DNA of 64,000 nucleotides from a virus. The notes below the pieces were generated by a model. It had not been told where the DNA came from. It saw only the letters and a program-made list of their open reading frames with translations, and did not search any database. A program made the position numbers and the translations under genes. Positions 30,443 through 38,844 of this stretch are shown here, piece by piece. Location of the stretch: IMG/VR virus record IMGVR_UViG_3300042090_002405, positions 1 through 64,000 of that record. The stretch is one strand, 5' to 3'. Position 1 is the stretch's first letter; each line of letters opens with the position of its first letter.

Positions 30443-30609
30443 CCTCCGGGCGCCCTCGTCGCGGCGGTCCTCGTCGATCAAAATACGCCCTCCAGCACCC
30501 CTATTGCTGCCCCGTCTGCGGCGGTGCGATGCGTGAAACTTCAGGGATGGTGCGTGTTCTGGTTTGCGCCGATCGCACGTGCGCACCGGCCTTTTATCGA
30601 AAGGGATGA
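30439..30609 (+). CDS. 56-residue zinc-ribbon protein
   Basis: GTG start overlapping the previous stop. A basic N-terminus (TSGRPRRGGPRRSKYALQ) precedes CCPVCGGAM and two further Cys (VCADRTC), a short zinc ribbon like those of transcription-factor-type microproteins. The stop overlaps the next ATG. Confidence 0.55.
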   Translation: MTSGRPRRGGPRRSKYALQHPYCCPVCGGAMRETSGMVRVLVCADRTCAPAFYRKG

Positions 30610-30788
30610 AAATGTGGACGATCGAGTGCCGATGGGCGAAAGAGGGATGCGAGTGGGTGCGGCAGGTCGACTTGGATGGCCGACCATCCGTGTATTACTC
30701 GCACCAAGAGGCCGCACAGGACGCGGCGACGCTAAACGACATGGCGGGGGCGACGGGTTGGGAGTTCCGGGCGGTCGTGGCGCCATGA
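30606..30788 (+). CDS. 60-residue hypothetical protein
   Basis: MKMWTIECRWAKEGCEWVRQ, then a beta-rich segment with VYYSHQEAAQDAATLND. ATGA overlaps at both ends. The pattern (Trp/Cys-rich strands plus a helix with DAATL) recalls small phage SPOR-like or DUF folds, but I cannot assign it. Confidence 0.5.
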   Translation: MKMWTIECRWAKEGCEWVRQVDLDGRPSVYYSHQEAAQDAATLNDMAGATGWEFRAVVAP

Positions 30789-30952
30789 ACCATCTGTCGC
30801 GAGACGAGCTAAGCCTCGTTCGGGCCTTTTTGCGGGATCGGCAGGGCCAGGTTGTTCCGACGCCGCGTGCTTGGATTACGGCACTCCTGGACGAGGTCGA
30901 GCAACGTCGACGCGCCTCCAACGAAGACGACGAGGTAGAGAAGAAGTCATGA
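30785..30952 (+). CDS. 55-residue hypothetical protein
   Basis: MNHLSRDELSLVRAFLRDRQ, then an acidic/basic C-terminus (EQRRRASNEDDEVEKKS). ATGA overlaps at both ends. Function unknown. Confidence 0.5.
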   Translation: MNHLSRDELSLVRAFLRDRQGQVVPTPRAWITALLDEVEQRRRASNEDDEVEKKS

Positions 30953-31137
30953 CTGACAAGGAAGAGAGCAGTATCCAGATAGCCGTACGCCTTCCGGAGT
31001 CCTGGCTCAGGGAGCTCGACGACTTCGCCAAGGCGGCGTCCGAGCCGGGACGGCAGACGTACCGTGCGGACGTGCATCGAATGGCACTTCGTCGCGGGCT
31101 TGATCTTTTGGCGAAAGAGCGCAAGAAGCGGGGATGA
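30949..31137 (+). CDS. Ribbon-helix-helix protein
   Basis: 62 residues. SSIQIAVRLPESWLRELDDF followed by YRADVHRMALRRGLDLLAKE is a classical RHH fold. ATGA overlaps at both ends. A likely transcriptional regulator within the microprotein train. Confidence 0.75.
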   Translation: MTDKEESSIQIAVRLPESWLRELDDFAKAASEPGRQTYRADVHRMALRRGLDLLAKERKKRG

Positions 31138-31343
31138 GAAAAGTAGAGGAGGAACCCGTCTGCCCCGCGGCCATTGCCGGGACGGATCCCTCGTGGGTGC
31201 CCCGAACGCCCGATCTGCGCTTCGGGCTGCGCAACGGCCGGCTCTGCTCACTGCCGCAGAGACTGTCGCTGAAGCCGACGGTAGAGGAAATGATCGTCGT
31301 CGACGAGCCCACCGAGGGGGACCGGAACGAAGAGGCAAGATGA
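31134..31343 (+). CDS. 69-residue hypothetical protein
   Basis: MRKVEEEPVCPAAIAGTDPS, then RFGLRNGRLCSLPQRLSLKP and an acidic end. Two isolated Cys, no motif. ATGA overlaps at both ends. Confidence 0.45.
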   Translation: MRKVEEEPVCPAAIAGTDPSWVPRTPDLRFGLRNGRLCSLPQRLSLKPTVEEMIVVDEPTEGDRNEEAR

Positions 31344-31537
31344 AGACGTGTATCGTGTGCGATTGTCGCGACAGCGGCTCGGAAGGTTTGCCGGATGCGC
31401 TCTTACAGGGCGCGGCGACTACTACTCTCGCCTTTGTTCTTGAAGAGGGCGTCACGGCTGCAAGAGACGGTTTGTGTGGTCGACACCGGACGTTGGTAGA
31501 GGCGGCGCGGGAGATAGCTAGAGGAATGCGGCAATGA
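31340..31537 (+). CDS. 65-residue CxxC protein
   Basis: Starts MKTCIVCDCRDSGSEGLPDA. CIVCDC and a later CGRH give a compact metal-binding set, with helices between. ATGA overlaps at both ends. Confidence 0.5.
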   Translation: MKTCIVCDCRDSGSEGLPDALLQGAATTTLAFVLEEGVTAARDGLCGRHRTLVEAAREIARGMRQ

Positions 31538-31710
31538 GACTCGTGGTCATCGAAAGCCCGTACGGGCGCAATGTAGACGGCTCCGTTGCCATGCGAGCGC
31601 ATATGTGCAAACACGACCGAGGGGCCGAGTGGGAGTCGGAGGTGTGTCACGATTGCGGGATGCGGTTGAAGGGAACGGGGCGCCCTCATCCGGTAGAATA
31701 TGACGAATGA
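31534..31710 (+). CDS. 58-residue zinc-binding-like protein
   Basis: MRLVVIESPYGRNVDGSVAM at the N-terminus resembles the first strand and loop of DUF4406-like nucleotide-handling proteins (compare 23937-24434), followed by CKHDR and CHDCGMRLKG. It may be a shortened relative. ATGA overlaps at both ends. Confidence 0.45.
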   Translation: MRLVVIESPYGRNVDGSVAMRAHMCKHDRGAEWESEVCHDCGMRLKGTGRPHPVEYDE

Positions 31711-31874
31711 ACCGCGCCGAGCATGCGTACGCCGGTCTCCATGATGTGACGTCGATCGGCGTCGTTCGCGTGGTGGCAGTCGAACAGAACACGATTCGCG
31801 TGATAGGATGGGTACGCCGTCCGCGCCAGAAACCGTATCGCGCGCTGCGCCCTTTTTGCGAGGAGCCGTCATGA
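31707..31874 (+). CDS. 55-residue hypothetical protein
   Basis: MNRAEHAYAGLHDVTSIGVV, then VRVVAVEQNTIRVIGWVRRP, an all-beta pattern. ATGA overlaps at both ends. Function unknown. Confidence 0.45.
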   Translation: MNRAEHAYAGLHDVTSIGVVRVVAVEQNTIRVIGWVRRPRQKPYRALRPFCEEPS

Positions 31875-32194
31875 GCGTCCAATTCATCGTGCAAGTCTTC
31901 GTGTCTTCGAGGTCCAAGCTTGAAGCGCCCGACATTGAAGGAGTGGTGTACGACGTCGCTAGCACAAGCACGTTTCATGGATGTTCGTGGACCTACCACG
32001 ACGGAACGGCAGTCGGGGGACTATATCAGTTCGAGCGCAGTCTCCACACGCCGGAGGACGCAGAGGCCTCGACGATCATCCGTGACATTCAACGGGGTAT
32101 TCGGCGTGCGGTCGGCGCGGGCCCGACCATAGACGTGCGCGTTCTGAACGCTGATCAGGCTAGATGGGTAGTTGAATTGAGGCGGCGGGGATAG
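31871..32194 (+). CDS. 107-residue protein ending the microprotein train
   Basis: MSVQFIVQVFVSSRSKLEAP opens a beta-rich fold, with a helical C-terminus. ATGA overlap with the gene before it. It ends 1 bp from the convergent 648-residue gene, so transcription meets there. Function unknown. Confidence 0.5.
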   Translation: MSVQFIVQVFVSSRSKLEAPDIEGVVYDVASTSTFHGCSWTYHDGTAVGGLYQFERSLHTPEDAEASTIIRDIQRGIRRAVGAGPTIDVRVLNADQARWVVELRRRG

Positions 32195-32195
32195 A

Positions 32196-34142
32196 TCAGT
32201 CCCCGCGTACGGGGCCTTCGGCCGCGGACCGTTTCGGCCTCACCGTCGATCGCGGCGGATTCCGGCTCAAGATGAACTCCACGTATCCGCCCTCTTGGTC
32301 GGCGTGCTGCTTGGCCTCGCCGTAGTCGCGGAAGGGGCCGGCGACGGCGCGGCCGTCCACGTCGACGGCGATGTAATCGCGAACGGCATGCCCCCCGGCT
32401 TCCGCGATGGTTCCTCCTTGAGGGCCGCTCATCGCTCTACGGTTCGATAGTCCGTGCGCCGGAGAATGCTCTACGATCGGCTCCGCGTTGGCCGGCAGCC
32501 TATCGATCGTCTTCCGCTCGCCCGGCGCGTGCGTGTGCCAGTAGCCGCCCTCGGACCAAACGCAGGATTCGGCGTACCAGCCGTCCTCCAGCGGGAAGTA
32601 GAGTCTTGTTTCGCCGTCGACGACGCTTACGTGGGTCGCGCCCTCGCGCTGGGCGTGCGCGATGAGCTCGGGGAGGGTAGAGAAATCAGCAACTAGGTGT
32701 TGCGTCTCGCGAGCCCGCTTGCTCGTCAAAGGCGGATACTCATCGATGACATCGGCCCCGTAATGCAGGGTGACCCGATATCCCTGTCGTGCATGCGTCA
32801 ATGCGGATACTCTCGCCCTACGTTCGTCGTGCGCAAACGTCGCGCTTGCTAACGAATGGGTCCCGTAATCAGGGCGCGAGAGAGTGAGCCACCAACCTTC
32901 ATGCTCTTCGGAGACGGTCTCGTGCATTTCTCGCATTCCGCGCCCCGCCATCGGCCCATGCCCCGGCTGCGTCGTGGCCAGATTCGACGCCTCTTCGCGA
33001 CTCCACCATCGTTGCCAGGATGGACCGAAACGGTGGCCGCCGTCGATCGGCTGAATCGCATGTGCAATGGCGCCATCGATATGGGCTCCATGCGACGCTA
33101 GAGCTGCCTCGAATTGATAAATCGACGGCGTGGATCCTTGCACATGCCACTCAACAGTGACCTTGTCAGACTGGATGTCGTGTGGCGTGGGGGCGCCTTT
33201 GGCGTAGAGGTTGGTAGCCTTGTAGTCGTAGATGACTACGTCGCCGACTTTCCACTCGAACGCCGTCTTGTACGGATCTGCGACCATGTGCGGCTGTCCG
33301 AACATGCGAACTAAGTCGGAGTATTTTGCAAGGAGGATATTCTCGTCGCGCAGGAAGACAGGTCCGGACGGTTCCGTCTTGCCGCATCGGCCGGCCACGG
33401 TTCCCCGCACCTCTCCGACTTCTCCGCCCTCCGCAAGTGCCGCCGCCAGCGCATCCCGGATGGTGTAGAGCTCGTCGATGTCTTTCTTCGAGAAGGTCCC
33501 CTTGCCGAGGTGGTACTTCTTCCCTGTTTTTTTCACCTTGCCGATGTCGGTCTCGATGTTCGCCAAGGCATCGCGAATGACCTCCGCGGGAGCCTCCCCG
33601 CCGCTACTGTAGATCGCATAGAGCGGATCCCCCTGCCCGGCCCACCAGTTCTGAAAGAGCTGCAACGCTTCGTAGTCGTAGATTATGATCACACGGTCGG
33701 CGTCCACGGGATGATGGTGTTGGCGAACTACGGGCTTCGGGCTCATCGGCGTCTCCAAGTACGAGGACTCTTCTTTCAGGCCTTCGGTGCTTCCGTAGGG
33801 CGCAGGGGCCACGACGGAGAGAGGTTCTTCAGCGGGGCGAATCGCGTCCTCCCATGTGAGCTTCTCACGGATCCACCATGCAGGCGCGCCAGTAAGCCAC
33901 GCCTCGCCGCGGGGGCTGATCCGCACTAGCAAATCGATGATCTTGTCGCCGATTTTGTCCGCGCGTCCTTCGAACCGTTCAAGTTTCGCGCGCTCGGCCC
34001 GTGTGATCCAGTTCTGCCAGCGCGGGTCGGAATAACCGTACCGAGCTTGCAGCGAAGATCGGTACTCGTCGGCAGCGGCGCGCGCCGTCGCGTAGGACGC
34101 GTGCAGATCATCCCATCTTCGTCTGTCGGCCGCGGTAGGCAT
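32196..34142 (-). CDS. Large hypothetical protein, two similar modules
   Basis: 648 residues. An N-terminal helical part (1-110) is followed by VIIIYDYEALQLFQNWW near 150 and VVIYDYKATNLYAKGAP near 305, which look like two versions of the same strand-loop. The C-terminal segment RDYIAVDVDGRAVAGPFRDY near 600 resembles a repeat often seen at the end of phage polyvalent proteins. No catalytic motif is seen. GGAGA lies about 11 nt before ATG 34142. It follows the acidic protein gene in a three-gene operon. Confidence 0.55.
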   Translation of the reverse strand: MPTAADRRRWDDLHASYATARAAADEYRSSLQARYGYSDPRWQNWITRAERAKLERFEGRADKIGDKIIDLLVRISPRGEAWLTGAPAWWIREKLTWEDAIRPAEEPLSVVAPAPYGSTEGLKEESSYLETPMSPKPVVRQHHHPVDADRVIIIYDYEALQLFQNWWAGQGDPLYAIYSSGGEAPAEVIRDALANIETDIGKVKKTGKKYHLGKGTFSKKDIDELYTIRDALAAALAEGGEVGEVRGTVAGRCGKTEPSGPVFLRDENILLAKYSDLVRMFGQPHMVADPYKTAFEWKVGDVVIYDYKATNLYAKGAPTPHDIQSDKVTVEWHVQGSTPSIYQFEAALASHGAHIDGAIAHAIQPIDGGHRFGPSWQRWWSREEASNLATTQPGHGPMAGRGMREMHETVSEEHEGWWLTLSRPDYGTHSLASATFAHDERRARVSALTHARQGYRVTLHYGADVIDEYPPLTSKRARETQHLVADFSTLPELIAHAQREGATHVSVVDGETRLYFPLEDGWYAESCVWSEGGYWHTHAPGERKTIDRLPANAEPIVEHSPAHGLSNRRAMSGPQGGTIAEAGGHAVRDYIAVDVDGRAVAGPFRDYGEAKQHADQEGGYVEFILSRNPPRSTVRPKRSAAEGPVRGD

Positions 34143-34144
34143 TT

Positions 34145-34609
34145 TTACCGGCGTCTCCTCGACTCCATCACGTGCGTCGGCGGGGTCGATACGACGGGCG
34201 GGGGCGGTACTTCCTCCTCTTCCTCTTCTTCCTCCTCATCGTTCTCTTCGTCGTTCTCTTCGTCCCCCTCGCATCCCTCGTCCTCTTCTTCCTCGTCTTC
34301 TTCAAACTCTTCCTGGATCTCGTCCCACAGCTCCCGGGCGCCGTCTTCGTGTTCGAACCATGTCACCTCGAAGCATCCGTCCACCTGCTCGAACACCGCC
34401 GCAACGCTCGTGTCCAAAAGCGCGTCGTCGCTGTCGTCGAGTGCAACGTTCTCGTCCGCGATGCTCCGGATGCGCATCCGCGTGGAGGGACTTATCCAGA
34501 GAAGTCCGTACCAGTTGCCGTCGACGTCCTCCTCTTCCTCGTCGGCGCCCCCGTCTTGCGTGAGCTCGTACGCGTACCGATCGAGGTTGTTGCTGAATTT
34601 TCCGGGCAT
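34145..34609 (-). CDS. Highly acidic hypothetical protein
   Basis: 154 residues from ATG 34609, 8 nt after GGAGGAG; the ATG at 34615 would overlap the SD. A compact N-terminal domain (about 1-85) is followed by an Asp/Glu-only tract of about 40 residues and a short basic end. Such tails mimic DNA or dock onto basic proteins. It may be a structural or anti-host protein; unknown. Confidence 0.55.
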   Translation of the reverse strand: MPGKFSNNLDRYAYELTQDGGADEEEEDVDGNWYGLLWISPSTRMRIRSIADENVALDDSDDALLDTSVAAVFEQVDGCFEVTWFEHEDGARELWDEIQEEFEEDEEEEDEGCEGDEENDEENDEEEEEEEEEVPPPPVVSTPPTHVMESRRRR

Positions 34610-34640
34610 CGTCATCTCCTCCAAAGTCCGTGCATACGAT

Positions 34641-36056
34641 CTACGAGAGCACGATCGCGCTCGGCACCACCGGTACCGCAAGCGCGAGTTGCAGCGTACG
34701 CCCGAAGAGGCCGCTCAGGAAGGTCGGAGCGGGGTTCATCGTCTGAGGGCTCAGGGGCGGGTTAGGAGGAGGGATCGCCGTACCCGGATTGACGAACTCC
34801 CCCACGAGGGTCTCGAGTTGCGCCGCGTTCGGAGGGGACCCCAACGGCGGAGCGACGAGTTGCGCACTCGAGAGGATTGAGTTGTCATTGAGCCCGACCC
34901 ACGGGCTCGTCAACGTCAATAGTCCAGGGGAGATCGCGGCGATGATGTAGCTCTGAGGGACGCCCCCGAAGGGCGTGTCGACGGTAGGCTGCGCCGTGAA
35001 CTGAATTCCCTGGCCCGCGCTGAGGGTGCCTGTCAGATCGGCAGAGACGGGCACGCTCGGCGATCCGGGGCTCAGCGTGAACCCTGCGGGCAAGATCGGC
35101 GCGGAGTTGCCCTGTTGCGCGAGCGCCGCGAAAGACGGCGGCATGTACCCTAACGGCCGAGTGATCAGAAGTTGGGTTTGATCAGTCAGGAGTTGAAACT
35201 GAGCTTGTGAGATTCCGACGGGAATCGCGGGCGGTATCGTCGACAGCTCGCAGAGAGTGATCTGCCCGACGCTGTTCCCGAAGCTCCCTGCTGTCGCAAC
35301 AGACATCGAGAGGATGTCGTAGATGTCAACGCTTCCCGCGGCGAGCGTCACGGGGGCGGGGTACTTCCCTGCGAGCGATGTTGTCACAGTGAAGGGCCCA
35401 GCTCCCGTAGAATCCAGGTACTCGATCGTGACGGACTGCGCGCCCGTACCCGGCGGGATCGCTGGAGTTGTCGGCACGCCGGCGGTATCGAGGGGCGACG
35501 TCGAGTAGATCGCCGCGGTGACGGCTGGTGCGGGGATCATCACTGCCGCCGTGCCGTCGGCCGAAAACGGGCCCGTATAGGGCGTCGTTAAAGCAACGAA
35601 TGTCGGAAAGACCCCAGCGACCGTATAGAACACGCCCGGCTGTGAGGCGAACTGCACAATATTGCCGAGGGAGAGTGACGGCCTTTCGCTCACCGTTGTG
35701 AGGGCGTTCACGTCGCCAGGTGTTGTGAGGAAGAACCCCGGCAACGGCTTCGCCTGCAACAAAGGTCCCGGACGTCCCGGCGGGATCGCCGTGATAGGCC
35801 TACCGGGGAACGATGGCGGCGCGGTCGGCGTGTGCGTCGCGTCCGTGTTCAATACGATCGTTCGCGTGGCCGTCGTCGCCGTATTCGTCGTCGTGTCGCC
35901 CGCGACGGTCAACCCGAAAAGCTGGCCGAGCACAGGATCGGCGACGCCTCCTTGTGTGTAGAGCTCCACGTCGGCTAGCTCGGCTGCGGCTTGTGCGGGC
36001 CCATACGAGGTGCCGGCGACGGAGACGGTGTACGCGAGAGTGATCTGGGACGTCAT
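34641..36056 (-). CDS. Ser/Thr/Pro-rich putative structural protein
   Basis: 471 residues, beta-rich and low in charge, with many Thr, Pro, Gly and Ala (TTTNTATTATRTIVLNTDAT and on). No signal peptide. Composition resembles the fibre/surface proteins at 45-62 kb, though it lacks their N-terminal tag. Its position before the acidic and 648-residue genes suggests one operon. Likely a virion or surface structural protein. Confidence 0.5.
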   Translation of the reverse strand: MTSQITLAYTVSVAGTSYGPAQAAAELADVELYTQGGVADPVLGQLFGLTVAGDTTTNTATTATRTIVLNTDATHTPTAPPSFPGRPITAIPPGRPGPLLQAKPLPGFFLTTPGDVNALTTVSERPSLSLGNIVQFASQPGVFYTVAGVFPTFVALTTPYTGPFSADGTAAVMIPAPAVTAAIYSTSPLDTAGVPTTPAIPPGTGAQSVTIEYLDSTGAGPFTVTTSLAGKYPAPVTLAAGSVDIYDILSMSVATAGSFGNSVGQITLCELSTIPPAIPVGISQAQFQLLTDQTQLLITRPLGYMPPSFAALAQQGNSAPILPAGFTLSPGSPSVPVSADLTGTLSAGQGIQFTAQPTVDTPFGGVPQSYIIAAISPGLLTLTSPWVGLNDNSILSSAQLVAPPLGSPPNAAQLETLVGEFVNPGTAIPPPNPPLSPQTMNPAPTFLSGLFGRTLQLALAVPVVPSAIVLS

Positions 36057-36354
36057 GCGCCGAGCCTAGCGGATGCCGAAGACGGCGCCGAGGTCGAAAA
36101 CGATAGTCGAAGCGAGTAGAGGGCCAGGGATAGCTCTGGGCCTCGCTCGGATCTTGTCCTTGGGCGTGCGTGGGGCATGCGATGGGGCGGGGTCGGCAGG
36201 GGAGCCAGAGACACGCCGTGAGACAACCTGGTATGTGCCCGCGGGATGCGGGGTATGCGTGTTCGAAAGGAAACCACGGCAGGGCCGGATTTGGCCTCTC
36301 GGGGGTACCTAAATTGATTGCTTGCGGCCAACCTTATGGTGCTAAGATTGGCGG
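36057..36354. other. Intergenic region before recombinase 2
   Basis: About 300 bp between the divergent structural-protein gene and recombinase 2. It contains AT-richer sequence near 36310-36350 (AATTGATTGCTTGCGG), but I see no clear promoter, repeat or tRNA. As it adjoins an integrase start it is a place to look for an attachment site. Confidence 0.3.
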
Positions 36355-37644
36355 GTGTCAGATGGTGTAGTATTACGTAGGCGAAGACGGCGCCAATGGG
36401 CCGCGCCAGGGGCCGTCCCCGTGCGGCGAAAGCGCTACCGCGCGCGCCCGCGGCCGCTACAGGGTCCTAGCGTCGCGCCCCCTTCGCTACCGTCCGTCGA
36501 TACGGCGGGGCTCGTGTTGGCATCAAGTGCCCCGACGGTTGATGCGGTTGATGCGGCCCTCGCGCGCGACACTCCCGATGATGTGAGGGCACGTCTTGCG
36601 GTGCGGCAGTATGTGCAATCTCAGCTCTCCCGGCGCAGTAGGGAGAACGCGGTAGACGCGCTTCGTCGCATCGCTCGGATAGCAAGGAACGACCCGACGG
36701 CCCCAGCCGAAGCCTTCCCATGGCCCTCCATCTCCATGGAGATGGCTGAAATGATTCGGCGCGTGCTATCCGATCAGACGTTGCCTGGAGCGGCCTCGCC
36801 GATCTCACCAGGTACAGCCAACCTGACGTTGTCACATCTACGCGGCATCGTGCGGACGATGCACAAGATGGGTCTCATTGGCGAGAAACAGCTCTCTATC
36901 GCGCAGCCGATGATGATCAAGAACCTGCGAGCGACGCGCAACGAACGCGGAGACTCATTGTCAGTCGACGTGGAGCAAAAACTACGTCGGGCCGCTCGAG
37001 CGCTTGGCGGCTATCGAGGAACGATGCTGAATACGGCTATCGTGGTCGCGATTGGTGCGGGTCTTCGCCGCGAAGAGGTCGCAGGCCTCATGCTTCACGG
37101 TTTGCGTAAGCCGGGGTTGCTGACGGTCATCGGCAAGGGCAACAAGGAACGGGACCATGCGATCGACCCGCAAATGCAGGCCGCGATTGACGAATGGATG
37201 ACGGAACGTGCGAAGCTTCAACCGGGCCATCACAATCTTTTTTGCTCGCCCGATCGCCCTGAACAGAAACTCTCGACCTGGAGCTTTTGGTCTTTGCTCC
37301 GCAAAGTCGCACACACGGCGTTTGGGGGATCTAGGCCGTGCGGGGGCGACTGCCCATGCTTGGATGTGCTAACCGGGCCGCACGATTTTCGTCGGACGTT
37401 CGCTACACGAATGTTCGCTGCTGGCTTCGACATACGCGAGGTGCAAGTGCTCATGGGGCACGCATCACCAGAGACCACGGCTCGCTACGACAAGCGAGCC
37501 AAGTCGGATCTCTTAGAGAAACGCCGCCGCATGCGAATGTTCACCGTCGAAGAGTCCGTGGGTGAGATCAAAGATCCTGAGGAGCTTCTCGCGCTCATTC
37601 CGAAAGAACCGAAACGACCGCGATCTAGAAGAGGCACATCATGA
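36355..37644 (+). CDS. Tyrosine recombinase 2
   Basis: 429 residues from a GTG. An Arg-rich, Pro-rich leader (1-45) precedes a SAM-like N-terminal domain and a catalytic domain with Arg (GLRREEVAGL), Lys (GKGNKERD), HDFRRT (HxxR), GHAS (second His) and Tyr in ARYDKR. All catalytic residues are present. A CGGDCPC insert lies between the Lys and HxxR motifs. It is not closely similar to recombinase 1, so the element has two independent integration or resolution systems. Confidence 0.9.
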   Translation: MSDGVVLRRRRRRQWAAPGAVPVRRKRYRARPRPLQGPSVAPPSLPSVDTAGLVLASSAPTVDAVDAALARDTPDDVRARLAVRQYVQSQLSRRSRENAVDALRRIARIARNDPTAPAEAFPWPSISMEMAEMIRRVLSDQTLPGAASPISPGTANLTLSHLRGIVRTMHKMGLIGEKQLSIAQPMMIKNLRATRNERGDSLSVDVEQKLRRAARALGGYRGTMLNTAIVVAIGAGLRREEVAGLMLHGLRKPGLLTVIGKGNKERDHAIDPQMQAAIDEWMTERAKLQPGHHNLFCSPDRPEQKLSTWSFWSLLRKVAHTAFGGSRPCGGDCPCLDVLTGPHDFRRTFATRMFAAGFDIREVQVLMGHASPETTARYDKRAKSDLLEKRRRMRMFTVEESVGEIKDPEELLALIPKEPKRPRSRRGTS

Positions 37645-37691
37645 ACGCGTGGGCGAACGGGGTGTGTCTAGTTCCGCACGTCCGGCGGCCG

Positions 37692-37907
37692 TTACTCGTC
37701 CTCGTAGCCTTCTCCCTTAGTCGACACCATTTCCACAACTACCAAGCCGAACATGACGAGGACAAGAATGGGCCACCCGATGGTAGCGACCATTACCCCG
37801 GGCCACGTACGGGCAATTCCCTTTCGCGAGATGAACACGAAGACACGACCGATGAGCAAGTACAGAAATAGCAAGAGCCCAGCAAGAGCCCCAGCATCAA
37901 AGCGCAC
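37692..37907 (-). CDS. Small membrane protein, two spans
   Basis: 71 residues: ALAGLLLFLYLLIGRVFVFI and VMVATIGWPILVLVMFGLVV make two transmembrane helices, with an acidic end. GTG 37907 is the only start that fits after the stop of the upstream gene at 37917. Convergent with recombinase 2. Holin-like in size, but unassigned. Confidence 0.55.
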   Translation of the reverse strand: MRFDAGALAGLLLFLYLLIGRVFVFISRKGIARTWPGVMVATIGWPILVLVMFGLVVVEMVSTKGEGYEDE

Positions 37908-37916
37908 CTCGAAAGA

Positions 37917-38174
37917 TCAGAGTGACTTTAGCGCGTACACTCCGGTGATCGCCCCCGAGATGCTCGTCACGGCGTTCGCCACCCCCGCCACCGTCGCAAG
38001 AACATCGAGCAGCTTCTGCCAGACTTCCGGCCCCTCCGTGACAGCGGCGGTCGCGCGAGACGCGATCACAAGCTTTCGTTCCTCGTCGGTGCCGTCGAGG
38101 AGCACGGCGGCTTGCTCCTCAGAGAGCCAAGGGGCCGCGACGATCATCTGCGCGACGAGCTCGGCGCGGGTCAT
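37917..38174 (-). CDS. 85-residue protein with UBA-like N-terminus
   Basis: MTRAELVAQMIVAAPWLSEE begins a helical domain, and the C-terminus (LATVAGVANAVTSISGAITG) is a hydrophobic segment that could insert in a membrane. GGAG lies 9 nt upstream of ATG 38174. Function unknown. Confidence 0.5.
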   Translation of the reverse strand: MTRAELVAQMIVAAPWLSEEQAAVLLDGTDEERKLVIASRATAAVTEGPEVWQKLLDVLATVAGVANAVTSISGAITGVYALKSL

Positions 38175-38247
38175 GATCGGCTCTCCTCGATCGCCCAGAG
38201 GAGAAGACCTATCGCGCAGCCTAGGGTGAAGGCCAAAAGATGCATGG

Positions 38248-38514
38248 CTATTGGGGGCAACCGGCGTCGATGGGATCGGTCGCCGTCGGCGTGATCCGGT
38301 GTCGTGCTTGGATTGCTCGCGCGGCGCACACGTTTGCCAGATCAAGAATGCGTCCGACGCCCCCCTCTTGCTGATGACTTGCAGCAAGAACCGACAGCCG
38401 CACCTCTTGGTCGAGCGCGGCTTTGTCCTCCGCATAGAGCTGATGACACGCGAGGACGGACATCGTAGCGGGGAGCGCCGATAGCACGGACAGGACGATG
38501 AGCTCTCTTTTCAC
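38248..38514 (-). CDS. Small exported or membrane-anchored protein
   Basis: 88 residues from a GTG overlapping the previous stop (GTGA). VKRELIVLSVLSALPATMSV is a signal-like helix and is followed by LACH, possibly a lipobox (Leu-Ala-Cys). The rest is helical. This fits a spanin-like or periplasmic phage protein, but it is unproven. Confidence 0.5.
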   Translation of the reverse strand: MKRELIVLSVLSALPATMSVLACHQLYAEDKAALDQEVRLSVLAASHQQEGGVGRILDLANVCAARAIQARHRITPTATDPIDAGCPQ

Positions 38515-38648
38515 AGCGTTCCCCCGTCCTCTACGGTCCATGTCCCCTGCGGATAGCAATACGCCCACGCAAGCGTCATCGCCACGGTCATGATGATGCA
38601 AGTCACGACGGAGAGGAGAGCAACGTTGCTCCAATCCTTTTGTGTCAC
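38511..38648 (-). CDS. 45-residue membrane protein
   Basis: GTG 38648 overlaps the previous stop (GTGA) and the TGA overlaps the next start. VALLSVVTCIIMTVAMTLAW forms a single membrane helix. With its neighbour at 38248 it recalls a small membrane/periplasmic pair of a lysis or exclusion cassette. Confidence 0.5.
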   Translation of the reverse strand: MTQKDWSNVALLSVVTCIIMTVAMTLAWAYCYPQGTWTVEDGGTL

Positions 38649-38830
38649 GATTGCACCATCGATCGGGGTGTGTCCGGCTTCCGGCAAGCCTCGAGCACCG
38701 CCATCTGTACGTGCGGAGGGAATTCGGCGAGCCAGCCAAAGCACCGTCGAAGAAGGTTCGTCGAAACGTTCAACGATTCGGCGCCTTGGGCGAGGATCGA
38801 GGGGCTATAACGTTGCGGATCGAAAGGCAT
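38645..38830 (-). CDS. 61-residue hypothetical protein
   Basis: MPFDPQRYSPSILAQGAESL, helical, ending KPDTPRSMVQS. The stop is coupled to the next gene (GTGA). There is no SD at ATG 38830, so the start is tentative. Function unknown. Confidence 0.4.
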   Translation of the reverse strand: MPFDPQRYSPSILAQGAESLNVSTNLLRRCFGWLAEFPPHVQMAVLEACRKPDTPRSMVQS

Positions 38831-38844
38831 GGAAGAGCGCGGAT

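Noticed and set aside
30541-31971. 476-codon open frame on the minus strand
   Set aside because: It is antisense to the tightly coupled plus-strand microprotein genes, is Arg/Ser/Pro-rich, and has no good start. A shadow frame.
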